Source of the DNA: an uncultured Verrucomicrobia subdivision 3 bacterium
GTDB taxonomy: Bacteria > Verrucomicrobiota > Verrucomicrobiia > Limisphaerales > UBA11358
Length of the DNA stretch: 64,000 nucleotides
NCBI GenBank assembly: GCA_903922735.1
Contig: CAIXUZ010000044.1
Location: forward strand, 41,256 to 105,255
Direction: 5' to 3'
The notes under the pieces were generated by a model. That model had not been told where the DNA came from, searched no databases, and worked only from the letters and a program-made list of their open reading frames with translations. A program made the position numbers and the translations under genes. Below are positions 33,501-41,102 of the stretch, piece after piece; the stretch's first letter is position 1, and each line of letters begins with the position of its first letter.

Positions 33501-33840
33501 GGTTAAGCCAGAGACATGCAAGAATTTCCGCGAGCTGGCCGGGCTGCTCCAGCCACGGCGGTTGCCACGTCACGCCGTTGACCAGGTTGGTCTGGGCGCG
33601 GAGTTTTTCTGCGAGGGTCCCGGCCAGCTGTTCTGCCTTGTCCGCGTCCGTTGCCCGCACGGTGACGACCAGTTCGCGCGCGTTGGTGAAACGTTTCTGG
33701 TAAATTTTCAGTCCCTGCACCGAGGGTTCTTCCGGCGGCAGCAAATCCAGAATCTCCACGTTGAAGCGCAGCCGCCAGGCGCCGGCAGCCATCGCGACGA
33801 GCAGCAGCACCCACCACCAGCGTTTCAGCCGGGTGCTCAC
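30499..33840 (-). CDS. RND/MMPL exporter fused to an LpxL-like acyltransferase
   Basis: An 1113-residue protein from GTG 33840, overlapping the stop of the gene before it (GTGA). Residues 1 to about 815 are an MMPL-type RND transporter: membrane segment near 9-22, a large periplasmic domain, a bundle of helices at about 255-405 including VDYAVVHYQEAL, then a second periplasmic domain and bundle with GVDYGIFMQLA. Residues about 835-1113 are a lysophospholipid acyltransferase with TPHLGNWELGG (His938, Glu943). The linker (EGGRRKAETKK) is encoded by short GC-rich tandem repeats. Exporter and acyltransferase are separate genes in most aryl-polyene loci; their union suggests acyl transfer coupled to export. 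Confidence 0.85.
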   Translation of the reverse strand: MSTRLKRWWWVLLLVAMAAGAWRLRFNVEILDLLPPEEPSVQGLKIYQKRFTNARELVVTVRATDADKAEQLAGTLAEKLRAQTNLVNGVTWQPPWLEQPGQLAEILACLWLNQPPTDFAALTNRLSADNIGTVLAETREALATSLSPTDIARRAFDPFNLLELPALTNVSGLSMDQGSKMFVSAGGTFRLLFVQAQPELGGYRECTAWLKAIASAVKTIQASNPDFAPVKVHFTGRPVFVAEISSQMQKDLSGSVTGTAIIIAILFWFTHRRWLPMLWLLTLLLLILAATLALGGLILGTISIVSMGFAAILLGLAVDYAVVHYQEALAHPQLSVPEIRRAIAPSILWAAITTISSFMVLNFGGLPGLAQLGTLVGIGVALAALVMVMIYLPPLFPSRRKTAAPVAANWWSYFIPPRETPAAAPANNFPSRRILWLTAALVIVAGTILFFHRPGLDHTADALKPQHSQAQATLEEITTEMGIPQDALWVIISGQDESKIFQRLTLAEKALNTARSQKVVGEFLLPTALWPRPENQVSNRITAAWFTGQRTRLSEAALAAGFNTNALFLTDELTRTWSRAALATGTVWPTNEVSRWLLKRFVTRADNQWFVMGLVYPATHHPDSKALANLSAQLAQNKILLSGWSLLGTSTLQRVQEKMWAVVTPMVLLVLTSLWLAFRRPAEIFLGLAVLLLSGLCLLAVMAVLGWSWNLLNLMSVPLLLGTGVDYGIFMQLALRRHGGDLAMVRRSIGRALLLCGGTAIAGFGSLAWSGNAGMASLGKICATGIAANMLISIYLLPAWWQKLRAEGGRRKAETKKAGTPSVFYRVWLWQTGLICVRFLPDFVLQSICVSVAEIYYRVQPQRREMVVQNLLPVVGHDRRLARRKAHELFRQFAVKLAELWRFESGVVMDRWLTAGTDWSILENACARKRGVLLLTPHLGNWELGGALLGQRGIKIVVITQAEPGDGLTELRQASRARWGIETFVIGSNGFDFVEIIKRLQAGENVALLIDRPPEAKAVDVNLFGQPFRASVAAAELARASGCAVLGVVVAREAEGYAARILPEFTYDRAALGSRENRQKFTQQILSAFEPEIRRYPEQWFHFVPVWPDSKPK
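31397..31432. repeat. 7-base tandem repeats in the exporter-acyltransferase linker
   Basis: On the plus strand, imperfect units of CCGCCTT (CCGCTTT, CCGCCTT, CCGCCTT, CCGCTCT) occur in succession. They encode the Gly/Arg/Lys-rich linker of the fusion protein in frame. Confidence 0.6.
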
Positions 33841-34316
33841 GGCGATAGAAAGCCTTCCACAAATTCACCCGTGCGCCGGTTTTCCAAGCGCCAGCCGCCG
33901 TCCGGCGCGTGTTGGAAATGGTAAATCTCCGGCAGGGTTTTGCCGGCGAGCGCGGCGGACAAATGCAACCAGACAAAACGCTGCGGCGGTTGGCCGCCCC
34001 CGGTGAAACCCAGTCGCTGGGCCGGAAATTGGATGAGCCAGTTCGTGGTGGTTGTCTGCGCCAGCGTGACTGGCAGGAGCGTTTTGGTGAATTGCAGGCT
34101 GCTGCGACCGTCGGGATTTTGAGCCAGCACGATTTCGCCCGCGAGTTCGGGATGCTTCAAGCCGGGTTTCCAGATGGCCTGACCTTGCCGCACGGTCCAG
34201 CCGGAGCCGGTGGTGGTGAAAAGGGTCTTGTCCGGCGACGTCATGCAGCCGCCGCCAAGCCAAGCCAAGGCTGCCAGCGTCAGCCCGAGAAGGGTTTTGT
34301 GGGCGGCATCGCTCAC
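33837..34316 (-). CDS. DUF3261-like lipoprotein
   Basis: A 159-residue predicted lipoprotein with signal sequence and lipobox LGGGC. The beta-rich body (WTVRQGQAIWKPGLKHPELAGEI, then TKTLLPVTLAQ) resembles the DUF3261 lipoproteins that recur in aryl-polyene loci next to the MMPL exporter. It overlaps the ACP gene (ATGA) and the exporter gene (GTGA), so it is translationally coupled to both. Probable role: outer-membrane placement of the product. Confidence 0.72.
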   Translation of the reverse strand: MSDAAHKTLLGLTLAALAWLGGGCMTSPDKTLFTTTGSGWTVRQGQAIWKPGLKHPELAGEIVLAQNPDGRSSLQFTKTLLPVTLAQTTTTNWLIQFPAQRLGFTGGGQPPQRFVWLHLSAALAGKTLPEIYHFQHAPDGGWRLENRRTGEFVEGFLSP

Positions 34317-34594
34317 TGGGCCGCGTCGGGATTGGCGCGGTGCTGGACGACCGCCTCGGCAATGGTGTGGACACTTTGCAGAATCTGCTTGGCGGCTTCT
34401 GGATCCTGAATCTTCAAGCCAAAGGTTTTATCCAACGCCACGACGACTTGCAGGGCGTCCACTGAATCCAGCCCCACGCTTTCCGGACCGAACAACGGTT
34501 GTTGGTTGCCGATTTCTTCCGCCGTGAGCTGCAGCATGAGGTTTTCGATGAGCAACTGCTTGATTTGCAGTATGAGTTCCTTTGGAATTTCCAT
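34313..34594 (-). CDS. Acyl carrier protein
   Basis: A 93-residue ACP with GLDSVDALQ (Ser44). The ATG at 34594 gives the complete domain; the longer upstream frame is not credible. It lies 11 bases after the chain-length-factor-like gene, and its stop overlaps the DUF3261-like gene, so it is probably the carrier for the KS/CLF pair encoded immediately upstream. Confidence 0.92.
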   Translation of the reverse strand: MEIPKELILQIKQLLIENLMLQLTAEEIGNQQPLFGPESVGLDSVDALQVVVALDKTFGLKIQDPEAAKQILQSVHTIAEAVVQHRANPDAAQ

Positions 34595-34605
34595 GATTTG
34601 ATGGG

Positions 34606-35646
34606 TCAAAGTTTGCGCGAGACATCTGCGTCGCAGCAAGCCTGAAAACGGACCCCCATCGCCTGCTGGTTGCAGCCGACGAGGCTGGCGATGGCGGCGG
34701 GAGCTTGGTGTTCCGCCACGGCGGCGCCGGCGGCCACGCATTGCCACGCGGCGGCGGCCATAAGGCCTTCGCCCAGAATTCTCTTGGGACTCAAGCGCGC
34801 GCCGGACCAGTTTTGCCACGCGGCAATTTCCGGGGCGTCCGCCCGCGGGCTGTCGCCCAGGCCGTCGCATAGCAGCTCGTTTTCAACCGGGGAAAATTCT
34901 GCCCGCATCGCGCGCGCGGCATGCACCCGGCTTTTGCGGGCGGAATAACTTTGTGGCTGGGTGACTGAGGACAATTCCACGCCGCTGGGGAATTCCCCGG
35001 CGCGGCACAAGGCCACTGCGCCGGCGCCGCCGCTGATGATGGCGGCGTGTTCGAGATGCCAGAGCGCGTCGGCGCGCAGCCAGTTGATCTCCTCGGTGCC
35101 GACGACCACGGCGATCTCCACGCGGTTTTGCCGGAGCCAGTCTGCGCCCAGCGCGAGCCCTTGGGCGAACGTTGCCGGGTCGCCCATCAAGGTGCTGACG
35201 AGCGGGGTGTTATCCAGCAGCGCCGCCAGATGGCTGGCGGGGGCGGCAAAAACCGTTTCGGGAAACAGCAGCGGGCTGGCGGTGACCGGATCCGCCAGCG
35301 CCTCCTCAAAAAAACGGTAGGTGTATTGCACGCAGCCGGATTGCAGGCAGACGATGAGACCGATGCGCCTTGCTGGGTTCGGCGGCAGGTTTTTGACCGC
35401 CTCCAGCATTGCCGCCGCTGCGTAGTGCGTGATGGGGCTGGTGCGCCGCAGCCGTGGGTGCGCGAGAAAAGCCGGTCGCACCGTGGGTGCGGGCACGGCG
35501 CGCATCCGCAGCGGTTTTTCCCAACCGGGTCGTTCCAGCGGCTGAATCGGCAGCGGGTTTCCGTCCGCCAGAGCTTTTTGCATTTCCCCCGTGCTCCAGC
35601 CCGCTGGTGAAACGGCTCCGTATCCGCTGACAAAAATTCTGCTCAT
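34606..35646 (-). CDS. Chain-length-factor-like (degenerate ketosynthase) protein
   Basis: A 346-residue KS-fold protein from ATG 35646, overlapping the KS stop (ATGA). The N-terminus FVSGYGAVSPAG is KS-like, but the nucleophile position reads LMGDPATFAQG with no Cys, and neither conserved His motif is present (VELSSVTQ replaces the first). It should pair with the KS upstream as KS-beta and set chain length. It is shorter than a full KS because the C-terminal motifs are eroded. Confidence 0.8.
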   Translation of the reverse strand: MSRIFVSGYGAVSPAGWSTGEMQKALADGNPLPIQPLERPGWEKPLRMRAVPAPTVRPAFLAHPRLRRTSPITHYAAAAMLEAVKNLPPNPARRIGLIVCLQSGCVQYTYRFFEEALADPVTASPLLFPETVFAAPASHLAALLDNTPLVSTLMGDPATFAQGLALGADWLRQNRVEIAVVVGTEEINWLRADALWHLEHAAIISGGAGAVALCRAGEFPSGVELSSVTQPQSYSARKSRVHAARAMRAEFSPVENELLCDGLGDSPRADAPEIAAWQNWSGARLSPKRILGEGLMAAAAWQCVAAGAAVAEHQAPAAIASLVGCNQQAMGVRFQACCDADVSRKL

Positions 35647-36884
35647 GCCCGCCTCCGTAAAATCAAGGTGGCGTTGACCCCGCCGAAGCCAAAGGAATTG
35701 GAAAGCACTGTGTTCACGGTCGCCTCCTGTGGCTTCGTGACGAGCGGAAACTGGCAAAGCGGATCGGGGGTCACCAGCGCGAGTTCCGGCGGCAGCCATT
35801 GACCGCGTAACGCCATGAGGCAGACGACGGCTTCCACCGCCCCCGCGCCGCCCAGCAGATGACCGACGCTCGCCTTGGTGGAACTGACGGGCAAGGTCGC
35901 CGCCCGCGCTCCGGCCCACCGGCTTATGGCGGCGGCCTCGGCTCCGTCGTTGAGCGGTGTGCCGGTGCCGTGCGCGTTGACGTAATCAATTTCCGCCGAC
36001 GTCACGCCCGCGACGGCGCAGGCCTGCGTCATGGCGGCGAACGCGGCGCTGCCTTCGGGATGCGGCTGCGTGAGGTGATGCCGGTCAATCGTCGTGGCGT
36101 AGCCGATGATTTCACCAAGGATTTTCGCGCCGCGTTGCTGGGCGCTGGCGAGCGTTTCGAGGGTGAGCATGGCCGCCCCCTCGCCCACGGCCAGACCGTC
36201 GCGGTTTTTATCGAACGGACGGCAGTGCGTCGGCGACAGGGATTGCAACGCATCGAATCCGGCAAAAACGAACTGGCTCAAAACATCGTAGCCGCCGGTG
36301 AAAACGCGTTCCGCCGCGCCGCTGCGGATGAGTTCCCATGCCTGACCGATGGCGCACGAACCCGACGCGCAGGCGTTGGAGATGATGCTGACCGGCCCGC
36401 CAAGGCCGAGGGCGTCGAGAACGATGCGACCTTGCGAATGGGATTGATAATGGAAGGCCCGCGTCGGCTGGCGGCGATGCTGGCGCGGCGTTTGCACGGC
36501 CTGCCGGAAATAGGCTTCGCCCAGCGGCATGCCGCCGGAGGTCGTGCCGAGCACCAGCGGAATTTCATCGGACGCCTCCCAGCCGGATTGCTGCCACGCT
36601 TCAACCGCAGCGAGCAGGAGGAGCGCGCTGGCGCGGTCCAGTCGGGCGGATTGGCGGGCGCTCAAAAGCGTGGCGGGCATCTGTGCCGGCAGGTCAACTT
36701 CCGCCGCCGTTTTCACGCGCTGGCGGCTGACGTCAAATTGCGTCACCGGCCGGAACGCGGTTTTTCCGGCGCGGAAACCAGCCGCGTTTTTTTGCCAGCC
36801 AATTCCCAGCGCCGTCACGATGCCCGCGCCGGTCACGACGACGCGCGGCGGGGTGGCGGGCAGGGGATGGGCGTGAAAATTCAT
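35643..36884 (-). CDS. 3-oxoacyl-ACP synthase (FabF-type ketosynthase)
   Basis: A 413-residue ketosynthase with Cys172 in SNACASGSC, NAHGTGTPLND, STKASVGHLLGGAG and NSFGFGGVNA: a full catalytic set. I prefer the ATG at 36884 over a TTG at 36905, which would extend into the preceding gene. It is KS-alpha of the second KS/CLF/ACP set and is co-transcribed with three radical SAM genes. Confidence 0.92.
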   Translation of the reverse strand: MNFHAHPLPATPPRVVVTGAGIVTALGIGWQKNAAGFRAGKTAFRPVTQFDVSRQRVKTAAEVDLPAQMPATLLSARQSARLDRASALLLLAAVEAWQQSGWEASDEIPLVLGTTSGGMPLGEAYFRQAVQTPRQHRRQPTRAFHYQSHSQGRIVLDALGLGGPVSIISNACASGSCAIGQAWELIRSGAAERVFTGGYDVLSQFVFAGFDALQSLSPTHCRPFDKNRDGLAVGEGAAMLTLETLASAQQRGAKILGEIIGYATTIDRHHLTQPHPEGSAAFAAMTQACAVAGVTSAEIDYVNAHGTGTPLNDGAEAAAISRWAGARAATLPVSSTKASVGHLLGGAGAVEAVVCLMALRGQWLPPELALVTPDPLCQFPLVTKPQEATVNTVLSNSFGFGGVNATLILRRRA

Positions 36885-36894
36885 GCGCAGGTGA

Positions 36895-38211
36895 TTATTG
36901 GCCAAGGCTGCTCGCCAGCCGGTTCACGCCGCCGCGGAACGCGAAGTTCATCGGGTAGAAAAAGTTTTTCCACGAGGTCGTCCCCCAGAGCCGCTTCATG
37001 ATGGAGGGCACGGTATAAACCTCTTTCAGCGCGCCGTAGTAGCCTTCGAGGAGTTGGTCGGGCGTGAAAGTTCTCGGCTGATAGACCACATGGTTGGCGT
37101 CGTAAAGATCCCAGTCCTCGGTCAGCAATCGTCCCTCCGTCGTGAGCCGCTGGTGGAGGCGCGTGCCGGGATACGGCGTGAGAATTGAAAAATAGACCAC
37201 TTCGAGTTTGGCCTTGATGACGAATTCCACCGTGCGGTCAAAAACCCCGGCGTCATCCGTGTCGAAGCCGAAGACGAACGAGCCATCTATGCCGATGCCG
37301 TGGTCGTGGATTTTTTTAACGACGTCGAGGTATTCGCTCGGCTTGTTGACGCCTTTGCCGATGGATTTGATGGCGTCCGTCGAAAGCGTCTCGAAGCCCA
37401 TGAAGAGGCCGGTGCATCCGCTCTTTTCCGCCAGCTTCAAAATCTCCGGATCCTTGGCGATGTTGACCGAAGCCTGGCCAAACCAGTTCAGATTTAGATC
37501 GGCGATGCGGCTGAAAAATTCGCGGGCGTAGGCGCGGTTGCTCACGATGTTGTCATCCACAAAAAACACCAGGTTCTTCAGCGTGAGTAGACCGGTGAAC
37601 GGGCGGAGTGTTTTCAGTTCCGCCAGCACCTCATCCTGCGGGCGATTGCGGAACTTGCCGCCGAAGGCGGTGGTGACGGCGCAGAACTCGCAGTCAATCG
37701 GGCAGCCGCGCGTCGTCTCCATGAAATGAATCGGCAGATATTTTTTCGGGCGGAACAATTCCCAGTTGTTCGGCGGCAGTCCGACGAGCGGCGGCCATTC
37801 GCCTTCGTGACGGTAAATGGGTTTTAGCGCGTTCTGGGCATGGTCATTTAACAGGGCCGGCCAGAGAATTTCCGCCTCGCCCACCACCACGGTGTCGCAA
37901 TGCTGCAGTGCCTCTTGCGGCAGCACCGAGACGTGCATGCCGCCCATGATCACTTTGATGCCGCGCCGCCGGAAATGATCCGCGATCTCATAGCCGCGCT
38001 TGACCGTGGTGGTCATCGTCGTGATGCCGACGAGATCGGCGGGCTGGTTCAGATCGAGCGGCTCGATCTTTTCGTCCACGATGGTCACGTCCCATTCCGG
38101 CGGCGTGAGCGCCGCGACGCGGAGCAGGCCGAGGTTGGGCAGACGAAACATCATGCCGCCCGCCATGAGGCTGTTTTTGACGTTGGGCGCGATGAGTAGG
38201 AGTTTTTTCAT
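36895..38211 (-). CDS. B12-binding-type radical SAM protein
   Basis: A 438-residue protein. Residues 1-140 have the Rossmann pattern of cobalamin-binding radical SAM enzymes (VGITTMTTTV, GGMHVSVLP, VVVGEAE). The core has C170-x3-C174-x2-C177 in TRGCPIDCEFC, then FVDDNI and GFETLS. Such enzymes methylate or rearrange unactivated carbons, and many act on lipids (HpnJ- and HpnP-like relatives). It overlaps the preceding radical SAM gene (ATGA), and a KS gene follows, so it probably acts on the acyl chain. Substrate unknown. Confidence 0.85.
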   Translation of the reverse strand: MKKLLLIAPNVKNSLMAGGMMFRLPNLGLLRVAALTPPEWDVTIVDEKIEPLDLNQPADLVGITTMTTTVKRGYEIADHFRRRGIKVIMGGMHVSVLPQEALQHCDTVVVGEAEILWPALLNDHAQNALKPIYRHEGEWPPLVGLPPNNWELFRPKKYLPIHFMETTRGCPIDCEFCAVTTAFGGKFRNRPQDEVLAELKTLRPFTGLLTLKNLVFFVDDNIVSNRAYAREFFSRIADLNLNWFGQASVNIAKDPEILKLAEKSGCTGLFMGFETLSTDAIKSIGKGVNKPSEYLDVVKKIHDHGIGIDGSFVFGFDTDDAGVFDRTVEFVIKAKLEVVYFSILTPYPGTRLHQRLTTEGRLLTEDWDLYDANHVVYQPRTFTPDQLLEGYYGALKEVYTVPSIMKRLWGTTSWKNFFYPMNFAFRGGVNRLASSLGQ

Positions 38212-39605
38212 TTAGCAGTGGGTTGCCAGATACGTTGCACGGTGGAAAGGTAGCTCCAGAGCGGGCCGGCCACGCCGCGTTTGCGGAGCCGTTTGATCAA
38301 TTCCTGATAGCCGGGCAGGGGATCACCGGCAATCCAGCTTGGTGAACGCCGGGAAAACTCGCGGAGCTGCGAAAAAATCATCTCCTCCGTCAGCCCCGGC
38401 GCGAGGTAATAGACCGGTGCGAGCAAATCAGCATCGGCTTGAATAACGCCTTCCGCCACCGCCTGCGTGAACAGCGGGGTGCCTGGATAAATCCGCATCC
38501 CGACGACCGCCATGATGGCGGTATTTTTCAGGCGCAGCGAATTTTGAAAACCCTCTTCTAGCGTCGCGGGCGTTTCGCCGGGGCCGCCGCAGATGAGGAA
38601 ATGGCAGTAGTCAATATTCCGCTTCCGCGCCAGCTCGCTGGATTCAAACACATCCTCAAACGTGAAATGTTTCGCGTAGGTTTTCAGCGTTACGTCGGAA
38701 AAGCTGTCGGTGCCGAACTCGATGTGCGTCAGTCCGGCGCGCGCCATCAAATCCATCAGCTCCGTCGTCAGCCCGCGCGGACGCAGGAAGCAGCCCCAGG
38801 AAATCTTCACGTTGCGCCGGAGGATGGCTTCGCAGATCTCCGTGACGTGGCGCGGGGTGGAGTTGAAAACCGAGTCCACGATGAAAACGAACTTCGCGCC
38901 TTGCTGCTGGAGATTTTCCAGTTCGGCGGCGACCATTTCCGGCGGCCGGCGGCGGTTGTTTTTGCCTTCGATCACCGGGTAAGTGCAGTAGCAGCAGAGG
39001 AAATGGCAGCCGCGCTGGGTTTGCAGATTCAGCGTGTCGCTGGCGGCGAGATAGGTGCGGGCGATTTCTGGTGGCCGGTCGGCTTCCGTGAGTTGCAGAT
39101 CAATCAGGCCGGGCGTGAGCGGATTGATGACGATTTTGCCATTCTGACGATGCACGAGACCGGGAACCTGGCCGAAGTCGCCGCCGTTTTTCAACGTGTC
39201 AACTAAGGCGAGCACGCCCGGCTCGCCTTCGCCGGCGATTCCGTAATCCGCGCCGGTCAACGCCAGCAGCTTCTCTGGGAAAATGCTGAAGCCCGCGCCG
39301 CCCAAAACCACCGGGGCCGGGCTGTGCTGCCGGATGGTGGCGGTCATCGGGGCCAGTTCATCGTAAAATTTTTCCTGCTGGCGGATCAGCACATCGTCAA
39401 TGTTGCGAAGCGAAATGCCGACGAGGTCCGGCTGGAATTCTTGGAGCGTTGCGGCCAGTTGGTCGGCGTTGGACAGCCGGTCCAGCCAGCGCGTCTCATG
39501 CCCGGCGTGGCGCAGCGCGGCATTGATGTGCGCCAGCCCCAGCGGAAACACCGGGTCCGGGGCCGTGCAACGATTGACGCTGATGAGCAGAATGCGGCTG
39601 GGCAT
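38208..39605 (-). CDS. B12-binding-type radical SAM protein
   Basis: A 465-residue protein with an N-terminal cobalamin-binding-like domain (VGISLRNID, GGAGFSIFP, GIAGEGEPG) and a radical SAM core with C200-x3-C204-x2-C207 in QRGCHFLCCYC. A further Cys adjoins the second ligand. The C-terminal portion (YYLAPGLTEEMI) resembles lipid-acting members. It starts four bases after the HydE/BioB-like gene ends, and its own end overlaps the next radical SAM gene. Confidence 0.85.
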   Translation of the reverse strand: MPSRILLISVNRCTAPDPVFPLGLAHINAALRHAGHETRWLDRLSNADQLAATLQEFQPDLVGISLRNIDDVLIRQQEKFYDELAPMTATIRQHSPAPVVLGGAGFSIFPEKLLALTGADYGIAGEGEPGVLALVDTLKNGGDFGQVPGLVHRQNGKIVINPLTPGLIDLQLTEADRPPEIARTYLAASDTLNLQTQRGCHFLCCYCTYPVIEGKNNRRRPPEMVAAELENLQQQGAKFVFIVDSVFNSTPRHVTEICEAILRRNVKISWGCFLRPRGLTTELMDLMARAGLTHIEFGTDSFSDVTLKTYAKHFTFEDVFESSELARKRNIDYCHFLICGGPGETPATLEEGFQNSLRLKNTAIMAVVGMRIYPGTPLFTQAVAEGVIQADADLLAPVYYLAPGLTEEMIFSQLREFSRRSPSWIAGDPLPGYQELIKRLRKRGVAGPLWSYLSTVQRIWQPTAK

Positions 39606-39608
39606 GAA

Positions 39609-40622
39609 TCAGGTGGGGCCAACGATAGGGACTGCCGCGTTTTGTTCAAGCTGTTCCGTCATGCTTTGCCGCGATGGCTCCAGGCCCTCCGCGGCAATGG
39701 CCGCCAGCACGCGCGCCTCGTCCATGATGAATCGCTCGCGTTTGTAGAGCAGGTAATCGCGTTGCAGATCGCCGGGTGTGAGGTTGATGGTGACCACATT
39801 CGCCCCCGCCCGCAGCCCGCGCCGGTAACCGGTGTCGGCCTGCGCTATGTTTAGCGCGCTCACTGCGGGAATCAGCCAGTCCGGCCGCATCAAACGCAAG
39901 CTCGCCATGCAGTTCAAAGTTGTTTCCACCTCGCCGGCCGGGGCGGCGGCCAGCGGCGTGGCTTCGCCGGGAATGAACGGGCTCACGCTGCAGCCGTGCA
40001 ATGGGAGCGACGCGGCCAGTTCGCAGTTGGCCAGAATTTTTTCCAGGCTCTGTCCGGGCAGGCCCGCGATGAAGCCGGAACTGACCTTCCAGCCAGCGGC
40101 GGCGAGTTGGCGGATATGGCGCAGCCGTTCCTCCAGTTTGCCGGGGGACTGCCAGCGTTCATAGTCGGCGGCATCGGCCGATTCAAATTTCAGAATGTAA
40201 ACCGTTGCCCCCGCCGCCTGCAGTTCCTCATAAATCTCCGCGTCCAGCGTGCCGAGGCAGACGCTCAGTCCGAGCTTGGTTTCGCGGCGCAAGGTGCGGA
40301 TGAGCGGCAGCACCACGTCGCGCGCCGCCACCGGGTCTTCGCCGGTCTGGAGGTTCACGTCAGTCATGGCGGCGGGGCGCTGGTGGATGAGCAATTCAGC
40401 AATCTCGTCGTGCTGGGCGCGTTCGCGTTCGAGCGAGCGATTATCGCGCCTCATCCCGCAATAGGTGCAGTTTTCCCGGCAGAAATTGGAAACCTCGACC
40501 ACGCCGCGCACATACACCTTGCGCCCGAATATCGGGAAGGCCGCCGCCGCCGCCTGTTCGTGCAGAGCTGCTTGAGCCGGACCGCGCGCCCGCAGGTCTT
40601 TGGTTGTGGGATTAAACCCCAT
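39609..40622 (-). CDS. HydE/BioB-like radical SAM protein
   Basis: A 337-residue radical SAM protein without a cobalamin domain. The cluster motif is C48-x3-C52-x2-C55 (FCRENCTYCGMR). NLQTGEDP, LGTLDAEIYEELQAAGA and the full-barrel layout resemble HydE, PylB and biotin synthase. No hydrogenase, pyrrolysine or biotin genes are nearby, so a pathway-specific reaction is likely. It is the first gene of the eight-gene minus-strand operon. I prefer the ATG at 40622 over a TTG two codons earlier. Confidence 0.82.
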   Translation of the reverse strand: MGFNPTTKDLRARGPAQAALHEQAAAAAFPIFGRKVYVRGVVEVSNFCRENCTYCGMRRDNRSLERERAQHDEIAELLIHQRPAAMTDVNLQTGEDPVAARDVVLPLIRTLRRETKLGLSVCLGTLDAEIYEELQAAGATVYILKFESADAADYERWQSPGKLEERLRHIRQLAAAGWKVSSGFIAGLPGQSLEKILANCELAASLPLHGCSVSPFIPGEATPLAAAPAGEVETTLNCMASLRLMRPDWLIPAVSALNIAQADTGYRRGLRAGANVVTINLTPGDLQRDYLLYKRERFIMDEARVLAAIAAEGLEPSRQSMTEQLEQNAAVPIVGPT

Positions 40623-40662
40623 GAGCAAATGAAATGGTATTTATCAGCTGTTCGCGTTGGCA

Positions 40663-40680
40663 ATGAGAATTCCTTCTCAT
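40663..40680. promoter_or_regulatory. Inverted repeat ATGAGAA-TTCC-TTCTCAT, candidate operator
   Basis: A perfect 7-base inverted repeat with a 4-base spacer lies in the 114-base divergent gap between the HydE/BioB-like gene (-) and the small membrane protein gene (+). The surrounding bases are AT-rich. It loosely resembles Fur-type sites, but the spacing differs. Confidence 0.4.
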
Positions 40681-40736
40681 AAATTGTTATTTATTCAATC
40701 TGGTTGTCGGCGCGGTCGCTTGGTATTTTTCGCCGC

Positions 40737-41102
40737 GTGGCAAACCTAATTCCCAATTTTGAATCCGGGCCGGCCCCGGCGCGGGCGAACTGGTGGCGGC
40801 CGGTGCTGGTGCAGTTGATCCGGTTTGTGCTGGTGGGGGTGCTGCTGGGCTGGCTCTACGCCTGGGGCGCGCCGCTGATTTACCGTGACAAGAGCCCGCC
40901 CGGCTTCTGGCTCGGCTGCGCGCACGGCGCGTTGATGCCGATGGCGCTGCCCAGCTTGCTGATGAATAAAGACGTGCCGATTTACGCGACCATCAATGCG
41001 GGCCGCATCTATAAAATCGGCTATATCGCCGGCATTAACGGCTGCGGCTTCGTGGTTTTCGGCCTCTCCTTCTGGAAACCGCAGCGCCGGTCGAAACGTT
41101 AA
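40737..41102 (+). CDS. Small membrane protein of unknown function
   Basis: A 121-residue protein from GTG 40737, with an upstream TTG alternative at 40704. Three hydrophobic segments lie near residues 25-45, 57-76 and 95-112; the middle one holds FWLGCAHGALMPMALPSL. No family is recognised. It is divergent from the radical SAM operon, and its stop overlaps that of the convergent gene at a TTAA. Confidence 0.6.
   Translation: MANLIPNFESGPAPARANWWRPVLVQLIRFVLVGVLLGWLYAWGAPLIYRDKSPPGFWLGCAHGALMPMALPSLLMNKDVPIYATINAGRIYKIGYIAGINGCGFVVFGLSFWKPQRRSKR

Noticed and set aside
34313..40622. Ladderane biosynthesis cluster
   Set aside because: Radical SAM plus FabF-type genes are suggestive, but no phytoene-desaturase-like genes are present, and the ammonia-lyase, DUF3261 and MMPL genes point to an aryl polyene. 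Kept only as a comparison.
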